DNA of 64,000 bases from contig NC_092521.1 in NCBI RefSeq assembly GCF_037038585.1, positions 55,292,398 to 55,356,397 of the forward strand, given 5' to 3'. This DNA is from Patagioenas fasciata. Its lineage: Eukaryota; Chordata; Aves; Columbiformes; Columbidae. Within the stretch, counting starts at the first letter, position 1, and each line of letters starts with the position of its first letter. The position numbers and the translations under genes are program-made. The notes under the pieces were generated by a model. The model did not search any database. It saw only the letters and a program-made list of their open reading frames with translations, and had not been told where the DNA came from. This document shows positions 50,701-59,460 of this stretch, one piece after another.

Positions 50701-53700
50701 GTTGTCACCGAGAAGAGCCTGGCTCCATCCTCCTGGCACTCACGCTTTCTATATTTATAAACATTAATGAGGTCACCCCTCAGTCTCTTCCAGGCTAAAG
50801 AGACCCAAATCCCTCAGCCTTTCCTCATAAGGGAGATGCTCCACTCCCTTAATCATCTTTTTTGCCCTGCGCTGGACTCTCTCCAGCAGTTCCCTGTCCT
50901 TCTTGAACTGAGAGGCCCAGAACTGGACACAATATTCCAGATGCGGTCTCACCAGGGCAGAGTAGAGGGGAAGGAGAACCTCTCTCGACCTGCTAACCAC
51001 CTCCCTTCTAATACACCCCAGGATGCCATTGGCCATCCTGGCCACAAGGGCACAGTGCTGGCTCATGGTCATCCTGCTGTCCACCAGGACCCCCAGGTCA
51101 CTTTCCCCTACACTGCTCTCTAATAGGTCGTTCCCCAACTTATACAGGAACCTGGGGTTGTTCCTGCCCAGATGCAAGACTCTACCCTTGCCCTTGTTAT
51201 ATTTCATTAAATTTTTCCCCACCCAACTCTCCAGCCTGTCCAGGTCTTGCTGGATGGCAGCACAACCTTCTGGTGTGTCAGCCACTTGTTCCAGCTTGGT
51301 GTCATCAGCAAACTTGCTGATAGTACACTCTGTTCCCTCATCCAAGTCATTGGTGACTATATTGAATAATACTGGTCCCAGTACTGACCCTTGAGGCACT
51401 CCACTATATACAGATGTCCAACTAGATTCTGCCCCATTGACCATGACTCTCTGGCTTCTTTCCTTCAGCCGGTTCACAGTCCACCTCACTACCCGATCAT
51501 CCAGATCATACTTCCTCAGTTTAGCAGCAAGGATGCTGTGGGAGACTGTGTCAAATGCTTTACTGAAATCAAGTTTAAGGACAAGGGATTACTGGAGGGA
51601 GTGCAGTGGTGGGCTACAAAGATGATTAGGGGCCTAGAGCACCTTTCTTGTGAAGAGAGACTGAGAGAGCTGCACCTGTTCAGCCTGGAGAAGAGAAGGC
51701 TGAGAGGAGATCTCATCAATGTTTATAAATATCTCAAGGGTGGATGTCAAGAGGATGGGACCAGACTCCTTTCAGTGGTGCCCAAGGATAGGATGAGGGA
51801 CAACAGGCACAGACTGAAGCACAGGAGGTTCTGTCTGAATATGAGGAGAAACTACATTACCTTGGGGGTGCCAGAACACTGGAACAGGCTGCCCAGAGAG
51901 GCTGTGGAGTCTCTATCTCTGGAGACATTCAAGACCCACCTGGGCACATTCCTGTGTGATCTGCTCTGGGTGATCCTGCTTCAGCAGGTGGATTGGACCA
52001 GATGATCTCCAGAGGTCCCTTCCAACCCCAACCATTCTGTGATTCTGTGAATTTTGTACTTTGAGGGAAAAAGCCAAGTGAATTGTCACCTGTTTCTTTG
52101 GTTTCATAATGATTTAAATTGAGGTTTACCAGGTTACAGATTCAGAAATGCTGGCATGAGGGGGCCACTGAAACCTCTCTTGGATGTTACTGAAAAATAT
52201 GAATAGTGATTAAGATAGTAATCCACCAGGCAGAAGATGAAATTAGACAAATGAAGCTCACTTTAAACATTAAGGAAATTAGCTACTAAACAAATTTAAA
52301 AGAGCTCTGGTAGATTCTTAATCACTGGAAATGTTAGGAAAAACATTTAGTGCTACTTCGGGGAGTAGCCAAGGGGGAGGTGTCCAAGTTTAAGCAAGAA
52401 TTAATTTGAGGAAGTCTTATGACATAAGGTTTGAAAAGCAGATTACATAAAACAGCCATCTTCTGGTCTTGTGATCCATAAAATTATTCTTGCATTAATA
52501 CTGTCAGAGCTGTGTTCCTCTAACTTCAGAAAAATAAACAAATACATCAACAGAGATGAGATTGTTATCTTATTTGTTATTTCTCCAACTTAGGATTCAT
52601 TTCATACTTTGAAGAAATGGGTGAAAGAACTAAAAGAACATGGTCCTGAAAACATTGTAATGGCCATTGCTGGAAACAAATGTGATCTTTCGGATATCAG
52701 GTAATACATCCATTTTTGTTGTTGCTTTGATTGCAATAACTAAATTGTTTTATTCCGTCAGGTAACCAGTTTGTTGTTGTAGTAGTATATCATTTTGGTC
52801 AGCTGTATTGAGTCTTCCCCAGTGTACAACCACACCAGCAGCAGCACAACTTGAATTATGTGCTGCTTTTTTTTTTTTAAGCTCTTTTACTGCCCTTTCT
52901 GTGTATTTGTACAATCTACACCTTTTAGCTGCTGAATCATTGGGAATGGAAAAGTATTTTTTTTTTTTTCCTTCTATTCATGTTAAAAGGTGCAGAACGT
53001 ATTAAGCGATGAGCAAAACCAGCAGTGTAGAGTTAGAAGGGTGGGCCTGAGGTAGAAAATTGTTATTCACAGAGCAGCTTTGAGAACTTACACTGCTCTT
53101 TGCAACAACCGAAACTGTCCCGTAATATGGAAGGTAGAAAGTGTATTTTTGTTGTTTTTAGGAGCATAACTTCGAGTAAAACCTGTGTCACCTTTGTGAA
53201 GCAAAGAACCTTCTGAGTAAAAGAGGTAAAGGTTGAATCTGCCCTCCCGCAGAAAAGCCAAGATGATGCTGTTTGGCTTGAGAATGAATTTAGAGTCACT
53301 GCTTGTTAGCTCTAGTTTGGATTCACATTTATCCTTTCTGGAAGCACATTTTGCTGTACAGTAGTGATCTTTTATGTCAGTCCATGACTCTCTGTTATTT
53401 CTTTCTTCAGCTGTACTTCAACTCAGTGGCCGTATTTGATGCTTTCCTCTTAGGACCTCACATGCTCTCGTGGATGCTGTTGTGTTATAATCATTGTTTG
53501 GTCCAGGTTCACCAGAGCCCTGAAGCACTTGTGTAACTTAATTAAGTGATGCGGTGTTTCCAAAACCAAATTGTGTTGGGTTTGGTTTGGGGATTTTTTG
53601 TTCCTCCCCTGCCCCGTCAGCCATGAACTGAAACAAAACTATGGGTCGCTTCTTTCTGTAAGACCTAAACAAGCCCTGGTGCTAGAGAAGACTCCTGGTT

Positions 53701-56700
53701 TCTTTTGGGCTAAGAACTGATAGTACACAGCACAGATAGTATATTTTTGGCATCTTCTGTCAACATGGTGAAGCCAAGTCCTATAATCCAAAACTAAAGG
53801 TTTCCAAATGTGAAATAGGGAAAAAAAAAAAGGAAAGGACAATTATAAATAATAAACCCCAAAACCAATTAGCACAAACTGGAGTTTTCAGTTGCTCTGA
53901 GAGTCACTTTAAATTTAAACTTAAGTGTTCCCAGCAATACAATTGCCTGATTAAATTAAGGGTAATAAGTTTGGAGATTGTGCCAAATGACTCCAATAGC
54001 AAATGAATCCATAACCAGCCTTCCCCCTGCTTTTGGTAGCATTTGCTCTGGCAGCAAGCTTTTAAATGCTCTTCCACCAGAGGCAGGTTAAATTGGGGAC
54101 ATAAAGGAAAACCTGCACCACAGAAGCATTGGGAGTATACTGGGGTTTCTCACAGACTGACTGTGATCTTCTTACCACATTCTTCTCAAATGCTACCTGT
54201 TGTTTACTGATTCCTCATCATCTATTTCTTGCTCCTGTTGAGCCAGTACAGCTCTTCCATGTAGAAAATGTTCTGGCATTTGCATATTGCTTATTGTCCT
54301 CAGTGAGCTAATGTCTCTCTTTTTTTTTCTTTTACGTAATTATGAACAGTTTTGAGGATTTTTCTATGCTGTTATTTTTGATGCATGCCTTTTCTCTTTC
54401 TAAAGTGATCCAGTGATGTCCAGTTAAAGATATTTTGGTGGACAAATAGAGAGCAGACTATATTCATGATATGTTTTCACAGTTCTTCCAGCAGTCTGAT
54501 TGTTTATGCAATGCATGTAACTGTGTATTCTCTGGCTGCTTTATATTTCAGGTTGACTTCACTAAAAACTATTTTAGGTGAAATGTGTCACAAATTTATC
54601 AGATTGTTTCCAGTGAATAGAAAATGCATATACCTTTGGGCACAGAGAATTTTAAAATAAGGTGATGTGAGCACAAAGGAGCAAGCTGCTGTCTGTATGT
54701 GTTTTTGGCATCTTTGTCTAGTTTTGTAGAACTTCTGGCAGGTGTTTTGCCGAGTATTAGAGAGGCAGCTGCTTTTAAGACCAACACGAATAGAAGCAAA
54801 AGAGGACAAGCTGACCAGATCCAAGTTGATTTGATTCTACCATCTCTTTGACTGTAGGAGATAATGTAAGGACAAATGCGTGGAAGCAATAGGAACTGAT
54901 TATATTCCTCTGGGAGAAGACTGATGCTATTTGTTATAGTCATTGGCCATGTTACCCTCCTCATTTAGCATCTGAAATTTGAATTTGAGTGGCCAACATG
55001 GATTTGGGCCACTCAGGGGACATGATGCCTTTCTCACTGTTTATGGGCTATGAGCAGTTTTTGGCACTCTGTTCATGTAAATTTCTTCTCCACTTCGAAG
55101 GTTTCTACAGATAGGCAATTTTGTTTAGTATAAATCCTTATTTTTGTTATAGCACAATCAACCCTAGTACTTTTGAGTGTTTGGCATACTTTTAAGTAGC
55201 AGTAGTAGGCTTTTCCTTTTAATATGTGTACTGTCCTTCTGACAGCCAAGTCTTTAAAAGGTAGTTTCAAAGACAGAAGCTGAGACTTAAAATGTTAAGT
55301 GTCCAAAATATTTTTTGAGCATTACAGAATCATGACAGGAACTAAGAAGTGTTTACTTCTCTAAAAATGTGGTGCAAGTTGTGTTCACTGGAAATTGCCA
55401 GATCCTTGGTTAAGAGAATTCAGCAGAATTTCATGCTCAGATCTTTCCTCTATGCATCTAGAATATTTCTTTATTCAGTAGTTATTCAGAAAATTTTAAA
55501 CAGGGATGGAATCAACAGAATGACTTGGAAAAGGTAAAATGAAGTAATTGACATCTTTCAGAATAGTTATTCCTCTAACTTTCCCTGTAGTCCTGGAATA
55601 AGACTTTCTCAGCACTCCGCTGATGGCTCTTGCCTTTTTCCCTCTTCACTCCATCTTTCATGTATTCACCTCTCAGCTTAGAGTTCAAGCATTTGTGCTT
55701 TTCCTTTTTGATAAGGTGGCATCTTTGCAATATTGACATCCAGATTATGATAGCTCCACTTGATGTGTAGAGCCTTCTTGGTGTCAGCAGCACTGGATGG
55801 CATGATGTTTATTTCCCACATGCTGCGGACATTTATAGGCTTCCTTTAGAAATGTCGTCAGAGAAGGCTAAGAAGTTTCATGATGCTTCCTTGGAATATT
55901 GTCACTTGCTGCTATTTTACCTTTTCCTTGATTCCCAAAGTTTGCTTTCTCATCTAAATCACAGCAAGTCGAAAGACTTCATTACATAACCCTATGCTCT
56001 CAAATATCTTCACTTACTGTTGTTTGAATATTATGTTATATAGTTAAGTTCCTTTTTTCTTATTTCCAGGGCCATCCACAGATGTTGGTACCTTTTGTAA
56101 TAAAGGCCAAGGTGCCATTTGAGAAATAGTAAGCGGAATGCTCCTTCCCTGTGTCTTCCACAATAAAAAGACATGTAATGCAAAGCAGCAAGTAATGGAA
56201 ACAAGCTCTGAATCCAGATGCTGGAACTGCAGGCTAATTTTTTTAAAAAAACATTTGTAATAAATGATGCAATTATTCTGCCTCTCGGCATGTTTCTTAT
56301 GAGCAGCAGATCTGATTTATTTAAAATATATACCTCCATAAACTAATTGTGAAATTGCATTGCTGTGCTCCCACCTGGGTACCTTCTGTTAAAGTCCAAG
56401 GTGCTCGTACTAGGAGGAAATTGTATGAGGAGTCTCTGTATTGATTGATGAGAGCTGGGGGTTGAAGAAGTCGGTGCAAATTCTGCAAGTGCAACAGACA
56501 GTTGTAAAACCGCACAAAACACACCAGCTATTGTATTGAACAACTAGAAGAAAAACAGTGCTGGCAGCCTGATGTTTCAACATGAGGATCCCCATGTCCC
56601 TTGTTAGGGTGTCCAGTCTCCAATTCTGAGCTGTTGCCCAAAAATCAGGAATAGTGCTGGTTACAGGCAGCAGCGGATACGGGCAGATTCAGCTTTGCCA

Positions 56701-57500
56701 CCTGTCTCAGGCAGATACAAGGTCAGCGTGGGGTTTGCTTTGTGTCTGAAGCAGAGGTCTTTTGCATTCTGTAAACTGCATTTACCAGCTTTTGGCGTAT
56801 GAATTACTGGCTACAAAATTAGGATGTTCTACCAGTGATTTTAAGATGATGTCACTTTGGTGCCATGGCACAGAATGGTGGTCTTCCCTCAGTGACTCCG
56901 GCTCTCCCAGGTTGCTCTTGCCAATGTGCTTGGAGACAGTGGCTTTCATATTTCTTTCAGAATCTCTCGCAAACACTTAGATTATGCTCTTATTGTTTTT
57001 TTCCATAACAGTCATACTGTATCTTGTTTGAACACTTGGTATGAATGGTGCTGAATGCTGCTTGGATCAACAGAGTTTTACGTCTTCCCTCCAGTGTTTT
57101 AATGCTTTTCATATTGGTGTCAATTTTATGAAACAAACAAGACTGTCATCTAAATTGTCTTCCTTTTTTCAAGGCATAGGTTCAGCAGCAAGGCCAAGAG
57201 ATCTGCAGATTGATCATTGGTGATATTTTTAATATGATGATCTAAATGCCATAAGAAGAAGAAAGATAGTACTACTTTTGCAGGGAAGAAGAGCATACTA
57301 ATGCTTTTCTGATTAGACTGTTTGAGGGTTTTGTTTGTATTTTTTTTCCCAAAATATTAAATTAATTTTTGATTTTTTTTTTTTTTGTAGGGAGGTTCCT
57401 CTGAAGGATGCCAAAGAATATGCAGAATCTATAGGTGCAATTGTTGTTGAAACCAGTGCAAAGAATGCTGTTAACATTGAAGAACTTTTTCAAGGAATAA
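5718..57500 (+). CDS. RAB31: RAB31 (RAB22B) small GTPase, coding exons 1-6 of 7; 3' end outside window
   Basis: Six exons join into one open frame of 163 complete codons from the first ATG, plus the first base of the next. It reads as Rab31: start [10 protein letters not shown]-loop [20 protein letters not shown] and ETSAK, with Rab31-type residues ([32 protein letters not shown]) rather than those of its paralogue RAB22A. Family knowledge: Rab31 cycles between GDP and GTP forms on trans-Golgi and endosomal membranes. It is linked to mannose-6-phosphate receptor, EGFR and GLUT4 traffic and to exosome formation. The known protein is about 194 residues, so roughly 31 C-terminal residues, including the prenylated cysteines, are missing. 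No matching last exon was seen from 57501 to 64000. Intron phases are 0, 2, 0, 0, 2 and 1. The segment reads NAVNIEELF, where I recall Ile for Val in human. This feature spans introns; the exons are listed separately. Confidence 0.97.
6401..8920. other. Intron 1 unique sequence, no gene seen
   Basis: AT-rich to mixed composition with CAAA-type low complexity at 6809-6850. No exon, RNA gene or recognisable transposon is visible. Confidence 0.6.
8921..9478 (-). mobile_element. CR1 LINE fragment, subfamily A, with broken ORF2 C-terminus
   Basis: Starts on the + strand with AATCACAGAATCACAGAATG and GGATTGGAAGGGACCTCG and reads through the 3' UTR into the reverse of ORF2. Minus-strand translation gives [19 protein letters not shown] and [12 protein letters not shown], then FSLEETGG and a stop at about 9263. 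The C-terminal part continues in another frame to LCNLI (stop near 9004). Relative to other CR1s in this window, five bases are missing where the frame changes, the same as in the copy at 50435-51571. It is 5'-truncated at about 9478. Confidence 0.93.
9479..10330. other. Intron 1 unique sequence, no gene seen
   Basis: Mixed composition with no recognised element. Confidence 0.55.
10331..10415 (+). mobile_element. CR1 LINE 3' tail (subfamily A), very short
   Basis: Only the last ~85 bases of a sense CR1: TGTTCCTGCTCCGTCAGGGG, GATTGGATTAGATGATCTT, GAGGTCCCTTCCGATCCC and ATTGTGATTCTGTGATTCT. It is a severely 5'-truncated copy, as is common for CR1. Confidence 0.88.
10416..15411. other. Intron 1 unique sequence, no gene seen
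   Basis: Mostly AT-rich, with a somewhat GC-richer stretch at about 12900-14300 that holds chance open frames on both strands. No splice-framed exon, repeat family or RNA gene is recognisable. Confidence 0.55.
15412..15503 (-). mobile_element. CR1 LINE 3' tail (subfamily A)
   Basis: TTCACAGAATCACAGAATG, TTAGGGATTGGAGGGGACC, AAAGATCATCTAGTCCAATC and GAGCAGGAACACTTTGATGAGG form the reverse complement of the last ~90 bases of a CR1. A similar but much weaker octamer-like string at about 15655-15675 may be another remnant. Confidence 0.88.
17545..17745. repeat. Purine-rich (GA/GGA) tract
   Basis: The + strand is strongly enriched in A and G, including a GGAGGAGGAGGAGG run at about 17597-17612. 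It makes proline/serine-rich chance open frames on the opposite strand. No repeat family is recognised. Confidence 0.6.
18717..18778 (+). repeat. 31-bp tandem duplication
   Basis: Two adjacent copies (18717-18747 and 18748-18778) differ at two positions (G/A and A/G). Each contains TCTCAGCAAGTTCACC. It is a local duplication in intron 1. Confidence 0.9.
19176..19203. repeat. Perfect inverted repeat (11-bp arms, 6-nt loop)
   Basis: TGTTATCTACA (19176-19186), loop TTTAAT, then TGTAGATAACA (19193-19203). The arms are AT-rich and an RNA stem would be short, so a functional RNA is not implied. Confidence 0.85.
28583..29378 (+). mobile_element. Solo LTR of an avian endogenous retrovirus
   Basis: About 796 bp starting TGTCATGGTTTAATCCCAGC and ending AAACCAGCACA, so it has TG...CA termini. 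The opening motif, the CCGCTCGCTCA segment, the GGGTTGACATAAGAACAG segment and the closing AAACCAGCACA resemble a widespread bird ERV LTR that I recognise from memory. No gag, pol or env sequence flanks it, so it is a recombination remnant. Flanks GCGCG (left) and GTATG (right) are not identical; they would agree only if CpG decay is assumed. The exact family and the transcriptional orientation are not certain. Confidence 0.75.
31414..31451 (+). repeat. 19-bp tandem direct repeat
   Basis: AGTCATCTGCATGCGTGAG (31414-31432) is followed immediately by AGTCATCTGCATGTGTGAG (31433-31451), with one difference at a CpG. Confidence 0.9.
33712..33733 (+). other. Canonical G-quadruplex motif in intron 1
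   Basis: GGGG-AA-GGGGGG-A-GGG-AGA-GGG fits the G3+N1-7 pattern on the transcribed sense strand, about 840 bp upstream of exon 2. It could fold in the pre-mRNA; no function is shown. Confidence 0.6.
34203..34371 (+). mobile_element. CR1 LINE 3' fragment (subfamily A) just upstream of exon 2
   Basis: Sense CR1 3' end: AGGGAGGTTGTGGAGTCTCC, CAAAACCCACCTGGACACAT, GGGGGATTGGACTGGATGAT, and TTCTGTGATTCTGTGA at its end. It is 5'-truncated near 34203 and lies in the same orientation as the gene, 197 bp before exon 2. Confidence 0.93.
34569..34648 (+). CDS. RAB31: RAB31 coding exon 2 (P-loop and switch I)
   Basis: 80 bp after acceptor TTTTCAG and before donor GTAAGT. It encodes [18 protein letters not shown] and continues through DHNISPTI plus two bases of a glycine codon (phase 2). 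It holds the P-loop lysine and serine (GVGKSS) that bind the nucleotide phosphates and Mg2+, and the switch I threonine in SPTIG, which coordinates Mg2+ in the GTP state. A CR1 fragment ends 197 bp upstream of the exon. Confidence 0.97.
34649..36050 (+). other. RAB31 intron 2 (1.4 kb)
   Basis: From GTAAGT to TTCTTTTCAG. AT-rich unique sequence without recognisable repeats or genes. Confidence 0.9.
36051..36132 (+). CDS. RAB31: RAB31 coding exon 3 (interswitch, DTAGQE box)
   Basis: 82 bp after a strong acceptor (TTCTTTTCAG) and before donor GTGAGT. The first base completes the split glycine codon. It encodes [16 protein letters not shown], then [11 protein letters not shown], ending on a whole codon (phase 0). 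DTAGQE is the G3 box; its glutamine is the residue needed for GTP hydrolysis in Rab proteins, and it is intact. The interswitch strands carry the conserved tryptophan before DTAG. Confidence 0.97.
39944..39968 (+). repeat. TTTG simple repeat
   Basis: Five or so tandem GTTT units. Confidence 0.85.
41157..41402 (-). mobile_element. CR1 LINE 3' fragment (subfamily C)
   Basis: The + strand shows CATAGAACCATAAAATCATA, TTGGCTTGGAAGGGACCTTC, TCATCTAGCCCAACCCCC, CAACTAGATCAGATTGCTCA and ACCACCTCTCTGGGCAACC, the reverse complement of a CR1 3' end. It resembles the copy at 62136-62750 and is 5'-truncated. Confidence 0.9.
42321..42358 (+). repeat. Poly-T / TTTTG low-complexity tract
   Basis: About 18 T followed by tandem GTTTT units. 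Confidence 0.85.
43600..43881 (+). mobile_element. CR1 LINE 3' fragment (subfamily D)
   Basis: Sense CR1: AAGCAACAGGATGAGAGGAG, TTGGATATTAGGAAAAATTT, CACTGGAACAGGCTGCCCAG, CATCCCTGGAAGTGTTTGAA and GGTTGGACTTGATGGTCTTA, ending AATGATTCCATGA. The 3' end differs from the other CR1s in the window, so it is a separate subfamily. Confidence 0.92.
44190..44320 (+). mobile_element. Possible ancient CR1-like LINE relic
   Basis: The + strand translation contains [19 protein letters not shown] then DKVQGKAI. It aligns by eye with the CR1 ORF2 motif [19 protein letters not shown] then ERVQRRAT seen elsewhere in this window. There is no recognisable 3' end nearby. The match is short and degenerate. Confidence 0.5.
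48414..48485 (+). CDS. RAB31: RAB31 coding exon 4 (switch II), 72 bp symmetric exon
   Basis: Encodes [15 protein letters not shown] and VIVYDITKQ, then donor GTAAGA. It covers most of switch II ([11 protein letters not shown]) and the following beta strand, the face that binds effectors and exchange factors. It starts and ends in phase 0 and is 24 codons long, so its omission would keep the frame while removing switch II. The acceptor is unusual: T9, then a run of seven G (48394-48400), then TATGTTTTAACAG. Confidence 0.97.
49811..50434 (+). pseudogene. CR1 ORF2 reverse-transcriptase fragment, left part, with internal deletion
   Basis: Motif A is visible as DFSKTFDTV. After SGVPQ the sequence jumps directly to DLDEE-like codons: the [11 protein letters not shown] block present in the other copies is missing, along with the frame. 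Downstream CR1 motifs persist in shifted frames. It is cut at 50434 by the antisense CR1. Confidence 0.88.
50435..51571 (-). mobile_element. Younger CR1 LINE (subfamily A) nested in the older one
   Basis: The + strand begins ACAGAATCACAGAATATTAG, with GTCTAGTCCAATTCCCC next, i.e. the CR1 3' end reversed, and runs to TTACTGAAATCA at 51571. It is 5'-truncated just before RT motif A (minus-strand [11 protein letters not shown]). It is the longest subfamily A copy here. No clear target-site duplication is seen at the junctions. Confidence 0.94.
50773..51571 (-). pseudogene. CR1 ORF2 reverse transcriptase, truncated
   Basis: Open on the minus strand from the truncation point. It reads [11 protein letters not shown] (motif A), [23 protein letters not shown] (catalytic aspartates, motif C type), [30 protein letters not shown] and [13 protein letters not shown], then FSLEETEG and a stop. 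The last ~80 codons of the family continue in a different frame down to LCNLI (stop near 50514). The break coincides with a 5-nt deletion relative to the [11 protein letters not shown] segment of other CR1 copies. The N-terminal endonuclease and fingers are absent. Confidence 0.9.
51572..52005 (+). pseudogene. CR1 ORF2 C-terminal fragment, right part of the split element
   Basis: Frame reads [74 protein letters not shown] and [11 protein letters not shown]. The frame carries [11 protein letters not shown] intact, in contrast to the subfamily A copies. It is a relic, not a gene. Confidence 0.9.
52594..52700 (+). CDS. RAB31: RAB31 coding exon 5 (NKCD box)
   Basis: 107 bp after acceptor CAACTTAG and before donor GTAATA. 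It encodes [17 protein letters not shown], then [18 protein letters not shown] and two bases of an arginine codon (phase 2). NKCD is the G4 box that gives guanine specificity. The residues [10 protein letters not shown] match Rab31, whereas Rab22A has a different segment here. The donor GTAATA lacks the usual G at +5, so it is weaker than the other donors in this gene. Confidence 0.97.
52701..57390 (+). other. RAB31 intron 5 (4.7 kb)
   Basis: From GTAATA to the T14-GTAG acceptor. AT-rich unique sequence with short T or A runs; no transposon, RNA gene or extra exon is recognised. Confidence 0.88.
57391..57500 (+). CDS. RAB31: RAB31 coding exon 6 (ETSAK box)
   Basis: 110 bp after an acceptor with a pure run of 14 T (57373-57386) followed by GTAG, and before donor GTAAGT. 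It encodes [18 protein letters not shown], then [18 protein letters not shown] and the first base of the next serine codon (phase 1). ETSAK is the G5 box contacting the guanine base. The remaining tail (known in the family to end in CC for geranylgeranylation) needs a further exon not seen here. Confidence 0.97.
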
Positions 57501-57520
57501 GTAAGTAAAGGCTCCCTTTG

Positions 57521-57547
57521 TTTATTTATTTATTTATTTATTTATTT
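57521..57547 (+). repeat. TTTA microsatellite beside exon 6
   Basis: Nearly seven tandem TTTA units start 20 bp after the exon 6 donor. Likely length-variable between individuals. Confidence 0.9.
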
Positions 57548-58019
57548 GTGGTTGTTTGGAGGTCTTCTGAAAATAGCTGTCTGTTTCGCATCTAAAAACT
57601 TCTTTCCCAAGGACATGAGAAATCCACTGCACCAGTAGTATGGCTGCTATTTATACAGATGTAAACTAAGAATGACTTTGAATACACCAGAGCAAAACAT
57701 CGTAGATATGGGGCAAGCCTGTTCCTTCTAAACTGTATATAGATCCTGACCTGGGTCACGTCTTCTGTTTCAGACCAAGCCTGCTGTAGAGGCGATACTG
57801 TTGATCTTATCATGTTGATAAAGACTTAAACGTTGAGAAATGCGCCTGGAGGGTTACGATAAGGAGAAAATAGTCACTGCAGTGGAATCTGTTTTTAAAA
57901 AAAAATATTTTCTCTCAGAGTCTTTTAAACAAGATGAGACTGACATTTCTCAGGAAGAGAAAAAATGTCTTTTTCAGTTTGCTTTCTAGGGGTTCCAGTT
58001 TTGGTCTCTGCTGCAAGTG

Positions 58020-59460
58020 AGAAGGACCTTGTGGGCTGGAAGGGACCTCAGGAGACCTTCAGTCCAACTTCTTGCTCACTTTACAGTGAATTCATACCAG
58101 GTTGCTTGGGCAGTTTTCTGGCTGGGCCTGAGAACAGAGGTTCCACAACCTCTCTGGGCAGCTGAGTCCAGTGTTTAAATAGTTCTCACAATGGGATCCC
58201 CCTGGTCTATCAAGTCGGAACCTCTCCTGATTCAGTTCATAGCCACCATCGCTCATTGTCCTGGATGCACCTCAGTAAAGACCCTGGCTCTGTCTTCTTA
58301 GCAGCCCTCCCCATGGGTACTGGCAGGCTGCGTGGTGATCCCCCAAAGCCATCTCATCTGCAGGCTGAACAGGCCCTGTTTCCTCAGCCTCTCCTCACAG
58401 GGCAAGTGCTCCAGACCCCTGACTGTCTTGATGGCCTCCCTCTGAATTTACACCAGTTTGTCAACCTTTTTCTTGTGTTGTGGAGCCCAGAGCCGGATGC
58501 ATTACTGAGCTTGTGTTAGACCATATCAAGATGGGGATGATTACTTCACTGGATCTACTGGCTCTGCTCTTGTTGGTGTGACTTAGAATGCTGTTGGCCA
58601 TCTTTGCTGCCAGGGTGCGCTGCTGGCTCGCGCTCAGCTTGCTGCCCTTGTGTCCTTTTGGCAGAGCTGCTTTCCAGGCAGCCAGTTCCCAGCCTGTCTC
58701 ATAGCCAGGGGCTCTTCCTTCCCACAAGCCGGGCTTTCTGAACCACATGAGGGTCCTGTTGGCTTATTCCTCCCTCTAGCCTAAGGTCCTCTGAACAGCA
58801 GGTCTGCCCTCAAGGGTATTGAATGTGCCTCTGAGCTGGGTATCATCTGAGGGGTCAAGTGGATGCGTATTTTTCCCTCCTTCAGGCCACTGGTGAAAGT
58901 TACTAAGCAAGGTACTCCACTCATAACTGGCCTACAAGTAGATATGTACTGTTAACCACTGTCCTTTAAGTCTGATGATCCAACCAATTTTTCTCAAATC
59001 TAACAGTCTGTCTACCTAAACCATAATATCCCAACTTGGATATACCAGGATGCCGTAGGAGAAAGTGTCAAAAACCTTGCTAAAGTCAAGGTAGACAACA
59101 TCCAAAGCTCACTTTCAATCACAGATCCGGTCATACTGTTATTTAGGGCAACCAGGTTGGTTGAACGTGCTGACTGGCCCTAGTCACCTTCTTCACATTC
59201 ATGTGCTCAGAAGCAGCTCCTGAAAGGATTTGCTCCATGGTTTTCCCAGGCAGCTAACCAGCCTGTAGATCCATGGCTGCTTATTACCCTTTTGAAGACA
59301 GGTATAACGTTTGCCTTTCTTCAGTCATAGGGGACCTCCCTCATTCTCCACAACCTTTCAAAAACATTAGGGATGATAAAGAATGGTCTTTCAGCAACAT
59401 GGGCCTGCTCCCTCTCCATCCTCAGGCTTGTATCTGTTGAGATTCCTTAAAAGCTCCATG
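58020..59460 (-). mobile_element. Ancient, strongly diverged CR1 LINE (subfamily F)
   Basis: The + strand shows CTGGAAGGGACCTCAGGAGA, CACAACCTCTCTGGGCAGC, CAGGCTGAACAGGCCCTG, CTCAGCCTCTCCTCACAGGG and GCTGTTGGCCATCTTTGCTG. It then reaches the reverse of deeper ORF2: a relic of DLAKVFDT near 59075 and, near 59240-59320, a relic of the PVFK...WRP-type segment. Many indels and stops are present. It is much older than the neighbouring copies. The boundaries are approximate. Confidence 0.82.

Larger units (their letters stand above)
49811..52050 (+). mobile_element. Older CR1 LINE (subfamily E), split by a younger CR1
   Basis: The sense element is in two pieces, 49811-50434 and 51572-52050. The left piece encodes a degraded reverse transcriptase ([36 protein letters not shown]). 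The right piece resumes with [17 protein letters not shown], then [20 protein letters not shown], and ends in the 3' UTR with GATTGGACCAGATGATCTCC and ATTCTGTGATTCTGTGA. Without the insert, CAGTTCTGGGCTCTCC joins AGTTTAAGGACAAGGG, as expected for an uninterrupted CR1. Internal deletions and stops show it is dead. Confidence 0.94.
48486..52593 (+). other. RAB31 intron 4 (4.1 kb)
   Basis: From GTAAGA to CAACTTAG. More than half is the nested CR1 pair (49811-52050). The flanks 48486-49810 and 52051-52593 are AT-rich unique sequence with nothing recognisable. Confidence 0.9.

Noticed and set aside
51023-51394. 123-codon + strand frame
   Set aside because: Antisense shadow of the inner CR1 reverse transcriptase.
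5718-57500. Assignment to the paralogue RAB22A
   Set aside because: Residues such as [30 protein letters not shown] and IEELFQGI fit Rab31; Rab22A differs at these positions as I recall it.
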